A DNA stretch of 64,000 nucleotides from Anabaena lutea FACHB-196 (GCF_014698305.1 NZ_JACJST010000006.1:186001-250000), one strand, 5' to 3'; counted from the stretch's first letter, positions 26,468-35,927 are shown. Numbers and translations: made by a program. Notes: generated from the letters alone by a model not told the origin.

Positions 26468-28177
26468 ATGGAGCAGGAGAGCATGAGGGATGATCTGTCG
26501 GTATCCTCTCACCCTGATACTGGGGAAGCACCTAGTGAATTAGATTGTTTTCCCTACAGTGTCCAACATCAGGATGAAGGCTTGTGTTTATTAGTGCGGA
26601 TGGGTCCACACCGCATTTTGTTAGATTGTGGTTTGGCTGATATTTCATCTCTGACGAGAGATTTGACTAAATCGACAGCGCGGGATAGTTCGGAGCTACC
26701 AGCAGATGTGGTATTGGTTAGTCATGCTCACCCAGATCATGCTAGAGGTTTGCTGGGGCTAAATCAAGCTTTTCCGCATTTACCCATTTATGCCAGTGAA
26801 GTAACTAGTAAGTTATTGCCCCTAAATTGGCCAGAACAAGAGCCTGAAGGAATTCCGGCATTTTGTCAGGCGCTGCCGTTGCGATCGCCTATAGAAATTC
26901 AAGAGAATCTGGTGGTAGAATTATTCCCCGCAGGTCATATGCCAGGGGCGGTGGCTATTCTGCTCACTTATCATACCCAGCACCGAGATTACAAATTACT
27001 TTACACAGGGGATTTTTTCCTATCCAATTCCCGGCTAGTAGATGGATTACGCTTGGAGGAATTGCGCGGATTAGATTTAGATGTGCTGCTAATTGAAGGT
27101 AGCTATGGAACATCTCGCCATCCCCACCGCCGCAATCAAGAAAATCAACTAGCTGAAAGAATTCATCGCGCCATCACCGCCAGTGCGCCAGATGCGATCG
27201 CAGATCATTATTCTGTGATTCTCCCTACACCTGCTTTAGGGTTAGGTCAAGAACTGCTGATGCTGTTACGATCTCATCACCATTTTACCGGACGAGACTT
27301 AGATATTTGGGTTGATGGTGCTGTTGCTGCTGGCTGCGATGCCTATTTAGAACTTTTATCCCATCTGCCGGCATCAGTCCAGAACTTTGCCCGTCATCAA
27401 CCTTTATTTTGGGATGAACGAGTACGTCCCCGTGTGCGGCGGTTGAAGGCAGAAAATCTGGCAACTCTGGGCAATTCACCTTGTATTCTCCTCACTGACT
27501 CTACAGCGGATTTGGCTAAATACTGCCAGCCCAACACCGGCCCTTGGCTAATTCTGCTGCCAGAAAAAATTGATATAAAAGTTAATCAAGAATATTTAGC
27601 AAAGACTACTGTTGAAAGCTATCTCATGGCTCAACATAGTGATGGCCCTGGGACAACACAGCTAATTCATAATTTACGCCCCCAGCACGTTGTTTTTGTT
27701 CACGGTTCCCCTGCCTACCTAGCCGACTTGACTAGCTTAGAAGAGCTACAAAATCGTTATCATGTGCATTCTCCGGCGGCTGGTATTTTAGTAGAACTGC
27801 CCATTGGGGAAACATTTTTACAACCAGCTGCTCCAGAAACTAATTATGAAGGCGAGTTGACAGAGTTGGGAACGGTGATTACAATCACACTCCCCGATGC
27901 GATTACAGCTGATCAACGTTGGCAACAATTTGCGGATACAGGTTTAATTGAAGCCCGTTGGCAAGGGGAAGAATTAGTATTGCGGGGGTTATCCCAACGA
28001 GAACTGCTCAACCAAAATAAAGATCGCCATACATGGTCTGAACTAGAATGTTGTGGTACGTGCCGATACCAAAGAGGGCAACGGTGTTGGAATCCCGCTG
28101 CCCCGTTGTATAACTTCAAAGTTACCCTTGAAGGTTACTGTCCAGCCTTTGAGAGGCTATCTCATCATGAGTCTTGA
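26468..28177 (+). CDS. Metallo-beta-lactamase-fold hydrolase with beta-CASP-like region and C-terminal Cys cluster
   Basis: A 569-residue MBL-fold protein. The zinc motif HAHPDH spans residues 86-91, preceded by LLDCGLADISSL, followed by PAGHMPGAVAILL and YTGDFFLSNSRLVDG, then IEGSYGTSRHP. This matches the RNase J/CPSF73-type architecture, so a nucleic-acid role is likely but unproved. The last 50 residues have Cys-rich CCGTCRYQRGQRCWNPAAP and GYCPAF, four or more Cys arranged like a metal site. The ATG 26468 is used; an alternative at 26483 follows GGAG more closely. No neighbour links to it. Confidence 0.87.
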   Translation: MEQESMRDDLSVSSHPDTGEAPSELDCFPYSVQHQDEGLCLLVRMGPHRILLDCGLADISSLTRDLTKSTARDSSELPADVVLVSHAHPDHARGLLGLNQAFPHLPIYASEVTSKLLPLNWPEQEPEGIPAFCQALPLRSPIEIQENLVVELFPAGHMPGAVAILLTYHTQHRDYKLLYTGDFFLSNSRLVDGLRLEELRGLDLDVLLIEGSYGTSRHPHRRNQENQLAERIHRAITASAPDAIADHYSVILPTPALGLGQELLMLLRSHHHFTGRDLDIWVDGAVAAGCDAYLELLSHLPASVQNFARHQPLFWDERVRPRVRRLKAENLATLGNSPCILLTDSTADLAKYCQPNTGPWLILLPEKIDIKVNQEYLAKTTVESYLMAQHSDGPGTTQLIHNLRPQHVVFVHGSPAYLADLTSLEELQNRYHVHSPAAGILVELPIGETFLQPAAPETNYEGELTELGTVITITLPDAITADQRWQQFADTGLIEARWQGEELVLRGLSQRELLNQNKDRHTWSELECCGTCRYQRGQRCWNPAAPLYNFKVTLEGYCPAFERLSHHES

Positions 28178-28217
28178 ATCAGGATTTGCGACTCAAAACT
28201 CAGTATTCAGGTCTAAA

Positions 28218-28529
28218 TTAGTCTGGATTTGAGTCTGTGTATGGGTTGCGGATACGCTCCGCCTCAGGACAATCTTCAGTCATGAGAGGTTCCACATTAC
28301 CCCGTGGTACGGAAGCTAATTTTTGCGTTACAGCGCCAATGCTTTCTAGGCGAACCATCTCTTCCCAAGAACAAACTTCGTCTTCTTCGTCTGTTTCATA
28401 GCGTAGAGTCACTAAATCACCCTCTATATCTATGATGCGGGCCCGCTCTATCCAGCGTTGCTGATCCCGCAAAAAAACACATACCTCCCGCCCGTCGCAA
28501 CACAGTTGATAAATCTTGCGGTGTAGCAT
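28218..28529 (-). CDS. Conserved cyanobacterial small protein
   Basis: A 103-residue soluble protein: LHRKIYQLCCDGREVCVFLR, then RARIIDIEGDLVTLRYETDEE, and SWEEMVRLESIGAVTQKLAS, ending in an acidic disordered tail. The first part looks like a small beta-barrel with basic/aromatic surface. I believe it belongs to a cyanobacterial domain-of-unknown-function family (possibly DUF6679) but am not certain. It is convergent with the metallo-hydrolase, 41 bases apart. Confidence 0.75.
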   Translation of the reverse strand: MLHRKIYQLCCDGREVCVFLRDQQRWIERARIIDIEGDLVTLRYETDEEDEVCSWEEMVRLESIGAVTQKLASVPRGNVEPLMTEDCPEAERIRNPYTDSNPD

Positions 28530-28912
28530 GTACTGCTTCTGCCTTTTTAAACAACGTAGTTAAACCTGTCAAAATTTGGGTTTTACCCCTCTAAAATACA
28601 CCCTTAAGAGATCAATTCCACAGTTCAGAACTAGTACAATGTGGCAAAAATCAATCTACCATTCAAAATCGATTAAAAGCTTACTTGATAAGATTTTGGA
28701 ATTTTGAATTTTGTAGACACCCGTAGACGCAAAGCGGCTTGGCAGGTATTTTGAATTCAGCGTAGGCATAGCCTCTCCCACAGAAGCGGTACTAGTGAGT
28801 CTATTGACCCAATCTAACAATAACTCGGTTGTAGTAGTTAGATATAGGGAAAGCTTGGGTCATAAACATATGGTTACTGCATCAGTTGAATTCAGTCTCT
28901 TTCGGGTCAATG
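28530..28912. other. 383-bp intergenic region
   Basis: Contains near 28690-28790 a fragment of mixed repeat (TTTTGGAATTTTGAATTTTG, then ACGCAAAGCGGCTTGGCAGG, GCGTAGGCATAGCCTC). No frame or RNA gene was seen. Confidence 0.5.
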
Positions 28913-29212
28913 CTAGAGAATGTCTACTTCATAGAAGTCAAACAATTCTGGAGTTGTCCTAACCAGGTTAATATGTGGTGGTGATTCCTTACTACCGTTA
29001 TGTAATAAATAGTACTGCAAAACAAGCGATGATTGCGGTTGTTTGAGTTGCCTACTTGTAGTCATTGGCATTTCTAGGAAGTCTGGGGACTCGGCTATAC
29101 TTTTAACCCTTAATGTATTTGATCTTAACTCATTCTCTGGCTTACCTTCATTGTTTTCAACAACAATACCTGAAGAGTTTTGAGTTTTGAGTTGTAACCT
29201 ATGATAATACAA
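28913..29212 (-). CDS. Doubtful hypothetical ORF
   Basis: A 99-codon frame opening with a TTG whose first codons (LQLKTQNSS) derive from AACTCAAA tandem repeats. If real, a start further in, such as MPMTTSRQLK, is likelier, leaving about 52 residues ending PELFDFYEVDIL. No family recognised and no transmembrane or signal segment. Confidence 0.25.
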   Translation of the reverse strand: MYYHRLQLKTQNSSGIVVENNEGKPENELRSNTLRVKSIAESPDFLEMPMTTSRQLKQPQSSLVLQYYLLHNGSKESPPHINLVRTTPELFDFYEVDIL

Positions 29213-29587
29213 TTGTGTTTTTTGAATAAGGAGCGTTAAAGAAATGTGACTGAATCACTACTCCAGGGTAACAGAAATAGTTAACCAGCAAACAGTTTCA
29301 CTGATCACACGCTGTCTTCACCCGCCCTCCGTGCATTTCTTTCAGCATTTCCATCACGATTGAATAGAAACTTATGCCGTTGTGTACTAGCGAATCGGAA
29401 ACATCCTGGTTTTAAGATAAAGATTTATTGCAAGTGTATTTATGCCATTTACCTAGCTTATGGCAGCAGATAGCGGTATTGTAGTAGTTTGAATTAATGT
29501 GATCCTGCGATGATTCCCCAAAAAGCAGGCAATAAATTTCTATATTCGAGCAATTTCGGCTGTATGTTAAGTTTTGTGGAGCAATGG
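29213..29587. other. 375-bp intergenic region
   Basis: Separates the doubtful ORF from the small protein at 29588. No repeat, RNA gene or frame could be supported. The plus strand near 29390-29470 is AT-rich and featureless. Confidence 0.5.
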
Positions 29588-29803
29588 TTAGTGAGATTGG
29601 TAGAGGCTAGGGAATTTCATTAGGTTTTTGGAAGAAGCTTCTCTTTTAATTTTACCTGTGCGAATTGCTTCGTATAGAGATGCAAGCTCTTCTAAATCTT
29701 CTGCCTGATAGCACTTAGTCGCTAATACCTGGCGCAGTAAACCCTCAGATTCAACACTAAGATATCCAGTTTGGAAAGCAGATGCAATGAGTGTACGAAT
29801 CAT
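29588..29803 (-). CDS. Conserved cyanobacterial small protein
   Basis: 71 residues: MIRTLIASAFQTGYLSVESE, then LLRQVLATKCYQAEDLEEL, ASLYEAIRTGKIKREA, and a Ser/Lys-rich end. This is a familiar single-domain small protein in cyanobacteria, helical, soluble and without signal. No function is known to me. The ribosome binding site is weak. Its stop is at the edge of a gene-free stretch. Confidence 0.7.
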   Translation of the reverse strand: MIRTLIASAFQTGYLSVESEGLLRQVLATKCYQAEDLEELASLYEAIRTGKIKREASSKNLMKFPSLYQSH

Positions 29804-30109
29804 GATAAATAGGGCATAATAAAAAGTTTATTAGTTCTAGTGTGAAGCATTTGCTGCCAAAATACATTGATATAGAACAGTAAATTCCAGTGATTGTCAT
29901 TACATTTTTATTGTGATTTGAATCACGAAAATAATATAAGAATACTATGATTGGCAAGGGTCTCACTGAATTACTGAGAAGTAAATAGTACAAAAAAAGC
30001 GGTTATTTAATTGATGAGGTTAACAACATATTCGTATTTAAATATACTGTTAGCCTGAAGCTATAAGTAATAAAAATTACTGGACAGCACAAATTGCCAA
30101 AATATTTAA
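29804..30109. other. 306-bp intergenic region
   Basis: AT-rich sequence between the small protein and the Nif3-like gene. A minus-strand frame over part of it gives an unlikely peptide. Nothing to report. Confidence 0.5.
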
Positions 30110-30898
30110 TCAGGGTAAAAACTGGCGAAAATCCTCATCGGTTTGACTTAATTGCACCCAATCTAAGTTGAGAGTTTGGAATTTTTGTACCAAGCGATCG
30201 CACGCTGGGCGTTCAGTGGCATAATGTCCAGCATCTATAAGAATGAGTTCCCTGTCTCTACTTTCTTGGAATTGATGGAACTTACAATCAGAGGTAAGAT
30301 AAGCTTGAGCTTTGGTTTTGACGACTTCGGAAATAAAACCTGCACCCGAACCACCCAAAACAGCAACTCGTGAAATCTTTTGCTGCAAATCAGCCGTAGG
30401 GGAAAAAATCAACTTTGGGGGATGAAGTCGAGTTTGAATGGTGGTCAGTAATTCCTGTAAAGTCAGAGATGGTTCCAGCATTCCTACACGTCCATAACCT
30501 AAACCTGATTGGGTAGGTACTATGGGAGATACTGCTTGCAAATGTAGCATTTGTGCTAAAACATCCGCTGTGCCATCCTTTACCTGATCAAAATTTGTAT
30601 GCGCGCTATATATACCAATTTTCTGAGTAAAAGAGAACCGCACCATTTCTGTGAGTGCTTCCCCAGTGCATAAAGATTTGAGGGGATGAAAAATCAGAGG
30701 ATGATGGGCAAAAATCAGATTAGCATTGAGAGATATCGCTTCTTGCATTACCGCTAAAGTTGGAGTTAAACACACCAACACCCTTGCTTCTTCCTGCAAT
30801 ACACCTGGTTCAATCTGCCAACCACAATTATCCCAGCTTTCACACCAAGCGGGATTTGCCCATTCTTCAAACCAGTGAATTAAATCAGCAATTTTCAT
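30110..30898 (-). CDS. Nif3-like dinuclear metal centre protein
   Basis: About 262 residues from ATG 30898 (an upstream GTG is less likely). The N-terminal MKIADLIHWFEEWANPAWCE, CLTPTLAVMQEAI, LIFAHHPLIFHPLKSL and SAHTNFDQVKDGTADVLA carry the His-His and Asp that hold two metals; the C-terminal AVLGGSGAGFISEVVKT, YLTSDCKFHQFQ, LILIDAGHYATERPA complete the NIF3/YbgI core. Members form hexamers and have been linked to GTP cyclohydrolase-type or regulatory functions; the actual substrate is unknown. It stands alone on the minus strand. Confidence 0.92.
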   Translation of the reverse strand: MKIADLIHWFEEWANPAWCESWDNCGWQIEPGVLQEEARVLVCLTPTLAVMQEAISLNANLIFAHHPLIFHPLKSLCTGEALTEMVRFSFTQKIGIYSAHTNFDQVKDGTADVLAQMLHLQAVSPIVPTQSGLGYGRVGMLEPSLTLQELLTTIQTRLHPPKLIFSPTADLQQKISRVAVLGGSGAGFISEVVKTKAQAYLTSDCKFHQFQESRDRELILIDAGHYATERPACDRLVQKFQTLNLDWVQLSQTDEDFRQFLP

Positions 30899-31016
30899 AG
30901 ATGTTTTAGGCACAATTATCCGTAATTATATCAAGCGCTTTGTTGTCAATTGTTAAGAGACATCGTATTTTATCTAAAGCTAAGATGAACTTTTTACACC
31001 AGGAGTGAGGAGTCTG

Positions 31017-31043
31017 GTTAAAGATTTATAGTTAGGGCTGACG
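31017..31043. repeat. Partial copy of the 47-bp CCGCGTCAGCCCTAA repeat (inverted)
   Basis: Read on the minus strand, CGTCAGCCCTAACTATAAATCTTTAACC matches the left two-thirds of the repeats at 34354-34400 and 52487-52533. It stops before the ACACGATATAACTT part. Confidence 0.65.
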
Positions 31044-31115
31044 GGTCGAGTTTTTTTGACAAGTTATTAAGCGAACATGAAATCAGACCGGCTTGATATC
31101 TGCTGTACTGATAGC

Positions 31116-31529
31116 CTATCCAGAAATGTGAACTACCAACTCTCTTGTCTGACTGCGCTGACGATGTTCCCAAAGATAGATTCCTTGCCATGTTCCCAAC
31201 ACCAAATAACCATTATTAATAGGGATGTGTTCGGAAGTATGAGTTAATACTGTGCGGATATGGCCTGGCATATCATCTGCACCTTCGGCATCATGGATAT
31301 AATGGTTGCCTTCTGGGACTAATTTAGCCATGAAATTTGCCAAATCTATTAATACATCAGGATCTGCGTTTTCTTGAATGACTAAACTGGCTGAAGTGTG
31401 ACGCAAAAATAAAGTACAAAGTCCAGTTTTCACACCTGATTCGGCAACTATGGCTGCAATTTTGGCGGTAATGTTTTGAAATGATTTGCCTGTAGTAGAA
31501 ACTTTCAATAATTTTTGGTAGTGTGTCAT
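31116..31529 (-). CDS. YjbQ-family protein (UPF0047; secondary thiamine-phosphate synthase family)
   Basis: A 137-residue YjbQ protein. Core landmarks are VKTGLCTLFLRHTSASLVIQE, the His/Glu-containing NHYIHDAEGADDMPGHI, RTVLTHTSEHIPINNG, GTWQGIYLWEHR, forming the trimeric beta-sandwich with a metal site. The E. coli homologue can form thiamine phosphate in vitro, and the physiological role is unsettled. It has heptamer repeats and a TACAGCAGA element just upstream. Confidence 0.93.
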   Translation of the reverse strand: MTHYQKLLKVSTTGKSFQNITAKIAAIVAESGVKTGLCTLFLRHTSASLVIQENADPDVLIDLANFMAKLVPEGNHYIHDAEGADDMPGHIRTVLTHTSEHIPINNGYLVLGTWQGIYLWEHRQRSQTRELVVHISG

Positions 31530-31533
31530 ACCA

Positions 31534-31582
31534 ATTTTAGATTTCAGATTTTAGATTTTGGATTTTGGATTTTAGATTTTGG
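31534..31582. repeat. Tandem heptamer repeat (TTTTAGA/TTTTGGA)
   Basis: Six or seven AT-rich heptamers alternating TTTTAGA and TTTTGGA, directly upstream of the YjbQ gene start and next to a TACAGCAGA element. Confidence 0.88.
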
Positions 31583-31588
31583 AAATAT

Positions 31589-31736
31589 TACAGCAGATTG
31601 CAGATCAATGAGGTACAGAATCAAAATTGAAACCTAGACACCAAGCCAGTTTTATTCCTGACTCCTGAACCGGAGGTCTGCGAAGCGTCTCCTGACTCCT
31701 GATAGCGTAGCGTGGCGTAAGCCATATTCTGCTGTA
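31589..31736. repeat. Inverted-end repeat element with TACAGCAGA termini, copy B
   Basis: A 148-bp copy, inverted relative to 20493-20617. The extra length is an insertion of about 24 bases, TAGCGTAGCGTGGCGTAAGC-like, near its right end. It ends four bases from the stop codon of the glycosyltransferase at 31741. Confidence 0.85.
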
Positions 31737-31740
31737 TTAT

Positions 31741-32823
31741 CTACATTGATTGAAAATAATTTATCACAGATTTAGCTATAGTTTCATTTCCATCTTTGGC
31801 TAAGGGTTGATTTTGTTTTGATGGTTGGGGTGAGTCATGAAGAAAATCCCAATTTCCTTGAAAGAAATCTTTTGGGTTGATGATTTGATGTTGGTTGTAA
31901 TTTTTTATTCCTTCTAAGAGTAAAACAGCTTCGGCAAAGTCATCACGAGGTATAGTAATGATAGGTAATTCTAAACGCGTAGCTTCTGCAAAAGTACTAT
32001 AACCTGGTTTAGAAATTACTCGTCCACAAATTTGCATAAAATCAACTGGACGATATTGACGATTTGTCACTTTCACTAAGTTGGGTAAATCAGGTGCTGA
32101 AGAATCAAAAGTGATAAATTGCCAATCGGAAAACTTATCAATATTATTATAAGGAATTTCCTGTAAACCTAAACCACCAAAGGTAAGTAAAATAGTTTTT
32201 TCTTGCGGTGCTGTTATTCCCCAATTAGCGCGTAATTCCTCAGCAGTGTAACTGGGAGAACTCCCGGTTAAACCCACATCTGTGATATTAGTAAAAGCTG
32301 GCATGGGTTCGTGAAAGGGAAAACGAAACAAGCGATCGCTTTTTGCATACCAATCATTAATCCAATCAGCAATTTCTATAAATTCCCCACCCCAATCTCG
32401 ATAAATAAAGTCCCAACCAAAGTTACTCATCATCCAGCAGGGAATATTTGCTGCTTTTGCAAATCCAGCAGCGAGAAAGGGAATATCTGCCAATATAAGA
32501 TTAACACGATTTTGACGAATAAAATTAACTTCAGATGCAATTAAAGAATTTTGATTTTTTCTAATTTCTTTTAACTTGGCTAAGGTTTCTGATTTATCCA
32601 TCGTTAAACTATCAGTTTGGATGACTCCTAAATCAAATGCCCTTTGACGTAGGATAAAATCACCTTTTATATAAGATTCTAACAACCAGCGGGGAGCAGT
32701 AGTGACTAAAATTAATAATATTTCTGGACACAGCTTTTGAATTGTTGCAGCTATTGATGCGGTGCGGGTAGCATGACCAAAGCCGTGATTGGTGATTGTT
32801 ATATATAGGATAGGGCGTTCCAT
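31741..32823 (-). CDS. Glycosyltransferase, MurG-like (GT-B fold)
   Basis: A 360-residue protein with an N-terminal GHATRTASIAATIQKL nucleotide-sugar entry, the substrate-side LILADIPFLAAGFAKAANIP and the C-terminal ILLTFGGLGLQ, QICGRVISKPGYSTFAEATR and LPIITIPRDDFAEAVLL. The FGG...KPGYSTFAE pattern is that of MurG/UGT-type enzymes; donor and acceptor cannot be read. No signal peptide. It is one of three minus-strand genes (with the aminotransferase upstream), with repeats between, so an operon is unlikely but possible. Confidence 0.8.
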   Translation of the reverse strand: MERPILYITITNHGFGHATRTASIAATIQKLCPEILLILVTTAPRWLLESYIKGDFILRQRAFDLGVIQTDSLTMDKSETLAKLKEIRKNQNSLIASEVNFIRQNRVNLILADIPFLAAGFAKAANIPCWMMSNFGWDFIYRDWGGEFIEIADWINDWYAKSDRLFRFPFHEPMPAFTNITDVGLTGSSPSYTAEELRANWGITAPQEKTILLTFGGLGLQEIPYNNIDKFSDWQFITFDSSAPDLPNLVKVTNRQYRPVDFMQICGRVISKPGYSTFAEATRLELPIITIPRDDFAEAVLLLEGIKNYNQHQIINPKDFFQGNWDFLHDSPQPSKQNQPLAKDGNETIAKSVINYFQSM

Positions 32824-32904
32824 TTTAGGTTTTAGGTTTTGGGGTTTTTACCGCAGATAAAAAAGACGCGGAGATAGGGAGACGCGGTGACGCGGAGAAA
32901 CTTT

Positions 32905-34065
32905 TTAAGTTGGAATTTGGAATTGTTTAATTGCTGCTATTAATTGATCAATTTCTGATTCTAAAGTTAGATAGTGAACGCTGACGCGGATACAATTTGG
33001 ATTAGCAATTGTTCGAGTTAAGATTTTTTGCGCTTCTAAAAATTGTACTAACTTCAAACTAGGCTGATTATTGGCAAGTTGAAAAGATACTAAACCGCTT
33101 TCGGGTGGGGAATTCTTTAAACATTTTACTTCTGGTAAATTTGTCAATTTTTCCCAAAGATATTCACTATTATGGCAAATTTGCTCATACCGTTCTGCGG
33201 CTGTTCCCCATTTTTGATGGATAGCGATCGCTTCCCTTAATCCCACATACAATGGAGTTGCTAGGGTAGACACTTCATATCTTCGCCCATCTGGTTGCCA
33301 ATTAACTGGTTGCGCTTGATTATTGGTAATTACTCCGTCTAAACCGATAAAAGTCGGTTGCAAGCTTTCCCGCGCTTCTGGACGCACATACAAACCACCT
33401 ACACCAGCAGGGCCGCATAACCACTTGTGACCGGTGAAAGCATAGAAATCTACACCCAAATCCGTTAAATTTAAAGGTAGAACACCCACAGATTGTGCAG
33501 CATCTACCAACAGCAAAGAATTGTTATTTCTGCATATTTCTACAATTTTGTCAAGAGGCAAAACTTGACCCGTATTCCACAAGACATGACTTAAAACCAC
33601 AAGCCTGGTATTGGGGCGTAAATTTTCGGCAATAATAGAGAGAGGATCACCCTCATTTAAAGTAGCCTTCAGGGGACAAATAGAAACTTCTACAGCGAAT
33701 CTGCGGCTAATTTCCTGAGCAGTAGCAATTACTCCGGGGTGTTCACAATCAGAGAGTAATAGATGATCACCAGCTTGCCAATTGATACCCCACATCCCAA
33801 TATTACAGCCAATTGTGACATTACCCGTGAGAGTAATCGTGTCAAATGGTACATTTAACACAGAAGCGATCGCTTGCCTAGTAGCTTGCATTTGGGGTGA
33901 AATCCAGCCATAAGCCTCAGTTCCAAAAGGCCCGATATCCTGAATATGAGCTTGAGTTTGGGAGATAGCATCCATAGCCCCTTGAGGCATTGGTCCTTGT
34001 CCACCATAATTAAAATAAACCTTATTCCCTAAAGCCGGAAATTGTGAGCGATGGTGATGCAACAT
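32905..34065 (-). CDS. Class V aminotransferase / cysteine-desulfurase-like PLP enzyme
   Basis: A 386-residue PLP enzyme of fold type I. It has FNYGGQGPMPQGAMDAI, SLLLVDAAQSVGVLPLNL (the Asp that binds the cofactor ring nitrogen) and FYAFTGHKWLCGPAGVGGL with the Schiff-base Lys, then RRYEVSTLATPLYVGLREAI. This is close to NifS/IscS and the SufS family, but the enzyme lacks the usual active Cys loop that I would look for near RTIAN, so it could be a related lyase or aminotransferase of unknown substrate. It is transcribed alone. Confidence 0.85.
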   Translation of the reverse strand: MLHHHRSQFPALGNKVYFNYGGQGPMPQGAMDAISQTQAHIQDIGPFGTEAYGWISPQMQATRQAIASVLNVPFDTITLTGNVTIGCNIGMWGINWQAGDHLLLSDCEHPGVIATAQEISRRFAVEVSICPLKATLNEGDPLSIIAENLRPNTRLVVLSHVLWNTGQVLPLDKIVEICRNNNSLLLVDAAQSVGVLPLNLTDLGVDFYAFTGHKWLCGPAGVGGLYVRPEARESLQPTFIGLDGVITNNQAQPVNWQPDGRRYEVSTLATPLYVGLREAIAIHQKWGTAAERYEQICHNSEYLWEKLTNLPEVKCLKNSPPESGLVSFQLANNQPSLKLVQFLEAQKILTRTIANPNCIRVSVHYLTLESEIDQLIAAIKQFQIPT

Positions 34066-34071
34066 AGTTAA

Positions 34072-34112
34072 TTTTAGATTTTGGATTTTAGATTTTAGAT
34101 TTTAGATTTTAA
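34072..34112. repeat. Tandem heptamer repeat (TTTTAGA)
   Basis: Five or six TTTTAGA/TTTTGGA heptamers after the start of the aminotransferase gene (upstream side), then TTTAAATCC. Upstream of it to 34445 are CTTCCTTCTTCC units and the 47-bp repeat, and no gene. Confidence 0.85.
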
Positions 34113-34353
34113 ATCCGCCATTTAGCAGGAAACCCCATATTAATACTATTCCCCCTCTACCTCCTACTCACTTCCCAGTCAAAAATTACCTTCTTCCTTC
34201 TTCCTTCTTCCTTCGCTTGCTTTCCTTCGGAACGCTACCGCGAACGCGCCTTCGCGGTTCATTTAATCTATATTCTTCACAGAAGAGAGTAAAATCAAGT
34301 CCCGCTAATTGCTTATCAAAAAAAACTCCCCGCGTCCCCATGTCTCCCCGTCC

Positions 34354-34400
34354 CCGCGTCAGCCCTAATGATAAGTATTCAACCGAACACGATATAACTT
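34354..34400. repeat. 47-bp dispersed repeat CCGCGTCAGCCCTAA...GATATAACTT, copy 1
   Basis: CCGCGTCAGCCCTAATGATA followed by AGTATTCAACCGAACACGATATAACTT. It matches 52487-52533 at about 42 of 47 positions, and 31017-31043 in part. It ends 46 bases before the TM0106-type gene start. Confidence 0.85.
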
Positions 34401-34445
34401 CGGCCGTCTATCCTAAAAACCCCTAATTATTGTTAGCTTAAAAGG

Positions 34446-35927
34446 ATGTTAATCAATGCTGAAAACCTACTCCAATATCAACGCTGTAAACGGCGGCCTT
34501 TTTTAGATACTCATGGTGACTATAACCAGCGAATAGTTACCCATGAATTGCTGGTGAAAGTACAACAAGACAAAATCGCTCATCAGCAGAGTGTAATGGA
34601 AAACTTGGTGTATCACCAACCTGAATATCCCCGAAAAAACTGGCAAGCCGGCGCAGCAGCAACCATAGAATTAATGCAGCAAGGGGTTGATTTCATTCAT
34701 CGCGGAGTGTTGTTAGCCAATTATGTAGACAAATATACCTTACTGAGTCGTCCAGATTTACTTGTCAAACAACCAGGAAAATCCTGGCTGGGAGATTGGG
34801 TTTATGTTCCCTTGGATATTCAACTAGGTAAACGTCCTAAACAAGAATATCAAGTTGTTGCGGCTTTTCACGCCGAAATTTTGGCGGCATTACAGGAAAA
34901 TCAACAGCAAGAAGCTTGGCTGATTTTGCGGAATAAAGACTCAACCTATGTGGTAGATGTGGATAAATGGATACCACAAATGCTGGAGATTTTGGCGGAG
35001 TATGTTCAAATGATTGAGTCACCAGAACCGCCAGAAGTATTTATTGCTCGGCAAAAATGCAATCTCTGCCACTGGTATAATCATTGTTATGCGATCGCAC
35101 AATCTCAAGAACATCTTTCCCTATTGCCTGGTGTCACACCGATTCGCTACACTCAACTGCAAGCTTTATCGACTACGACGCTGGAAGCACTGGCGAATAC
35201 GAATTCTAGCACCTTAGAAAACTTGATCGGGTTTGATGCTGATGTTGCATCTAAATTAATAGTTCAAGCGCAAGCGACTTTCACCAAGCAACCTCTCATC
35301 CTACCATACCCGTTACCCAGAGAAGACCTCACACTTACAGCCCCAATCGAGCTATATTTTGATATTGAAGCCCAACCAGATTTAAACTTAAATTACCTTT
35401 TAGGGGTTTTGGTAGTGGATAGACAAGCTAACAGCGAACAGTTTTATTCATTTTTAGCAGAAACACCAGCCCAAGAAGAATTAATTTGGCAGCAATTTCT
35501 AGATTTGGTCTGGCAATATCCCGAAGCACCAATATACCATTTTTGCGCCTATGAATTTGATACTGTTAAAAGGTTAGCAAGACTTTACCGCACACCAAAC
35601 TCTTCAGTGCAGCCCATACTCAATCGCTTTGTCGATATTTATGAACAATTAATCCAAAGCGTCGCTTTACCAATCGAAAGTTATGCTTTAAAAGCGATCG
35701 CACGTTGGTTAGGATTTGAGTGGCGTGATAAAGAAGCTAGTGGTGCTAAATGTATCTACTGGTATGATCAATGGTTAGAGACAAGCGATCGCACTTTACT
35801 AGAACTCATCCAACGTTACAACGAAGACGACTGTCGCGCCACCCGCAAAGTTAAAGATTGGCTAGTCAATTTTTTCCAAAACGAATATGTCAAACTGTTA
35901 ACAAGCCAGGAGGAATCACCAACTTAA
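34446..35927 (+). CDS. TM0106-family RecB-like putative nuclease
   Basis: A 493-residue protein of the TM0106 RecB-like family. The N-terminal RecB-type region (RCKRRPFLDTHGDYNQRIV, LLSRPDLLVK) carries the nuclease-like part; KCNLCHWYNHCYAIAQ holds Cys residues like those of the iron-sulfur/metal site in Cas4-type proteins; the second half is an RNase H-like or DnaQ-like domain with ELYFDIEAQPDLN, IYHFCAYEFDTVKRL and YNEDDCRATRKVKDW, whose DIE...DD acids fit 3'-5' exonucleases. It may act in DNA repair or processing. No associated helicase is adjacent. Confidence 0.87.
   Translation: MLINAENLLQYQRCKRRPFLDTHGDYNQRIVTHELLVKVQQDKIAHQQSVMENLVYHQPEYPRKNWQAGAAATIELMQQGVDFIHRGVLLANYVDKYTLLSRPDLLVKQPGKSWLGDWVYVPLDIQLGKRPKQEYQVVAAFHAEILAALQENQQQEAWLILRNKDSTYVVDVDKWIPQMLEILAEYVQMIESPEPPEVFIARQKCNLCHWYNHCYAIAQSQEHLSLLPGVTPIRYTQLQALSTTTLEALANTNSSTLENLIGFDADVASKLIVQAQATFTKQPLILPYPLPREDLTLTAPIELYFDIEAQPDLNLNYLLGVLVVDRQANSEQFYSFLAETPAQEELIWQQFLDLVWQYPEAPIYHFCAYEFDTVKRLARLYRTPNSSVQPILNRFVDIYEQLIQSVALPIESYALKAIARWLGFEWRDKEASGAKCIYWYDQWLETSDRTLLELIQRYNEDDCRATRKVKDWLVNFFQNEYVKLLTSQEESPT

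Noticed and set aside
34217-34426. 69-codon frame upstream of the TM0106-type gene
   Set aside because: It runs through GC-rich repeats and the 47-bp repeat, giving a low-complexity Pro/Arg/Ser peptide.
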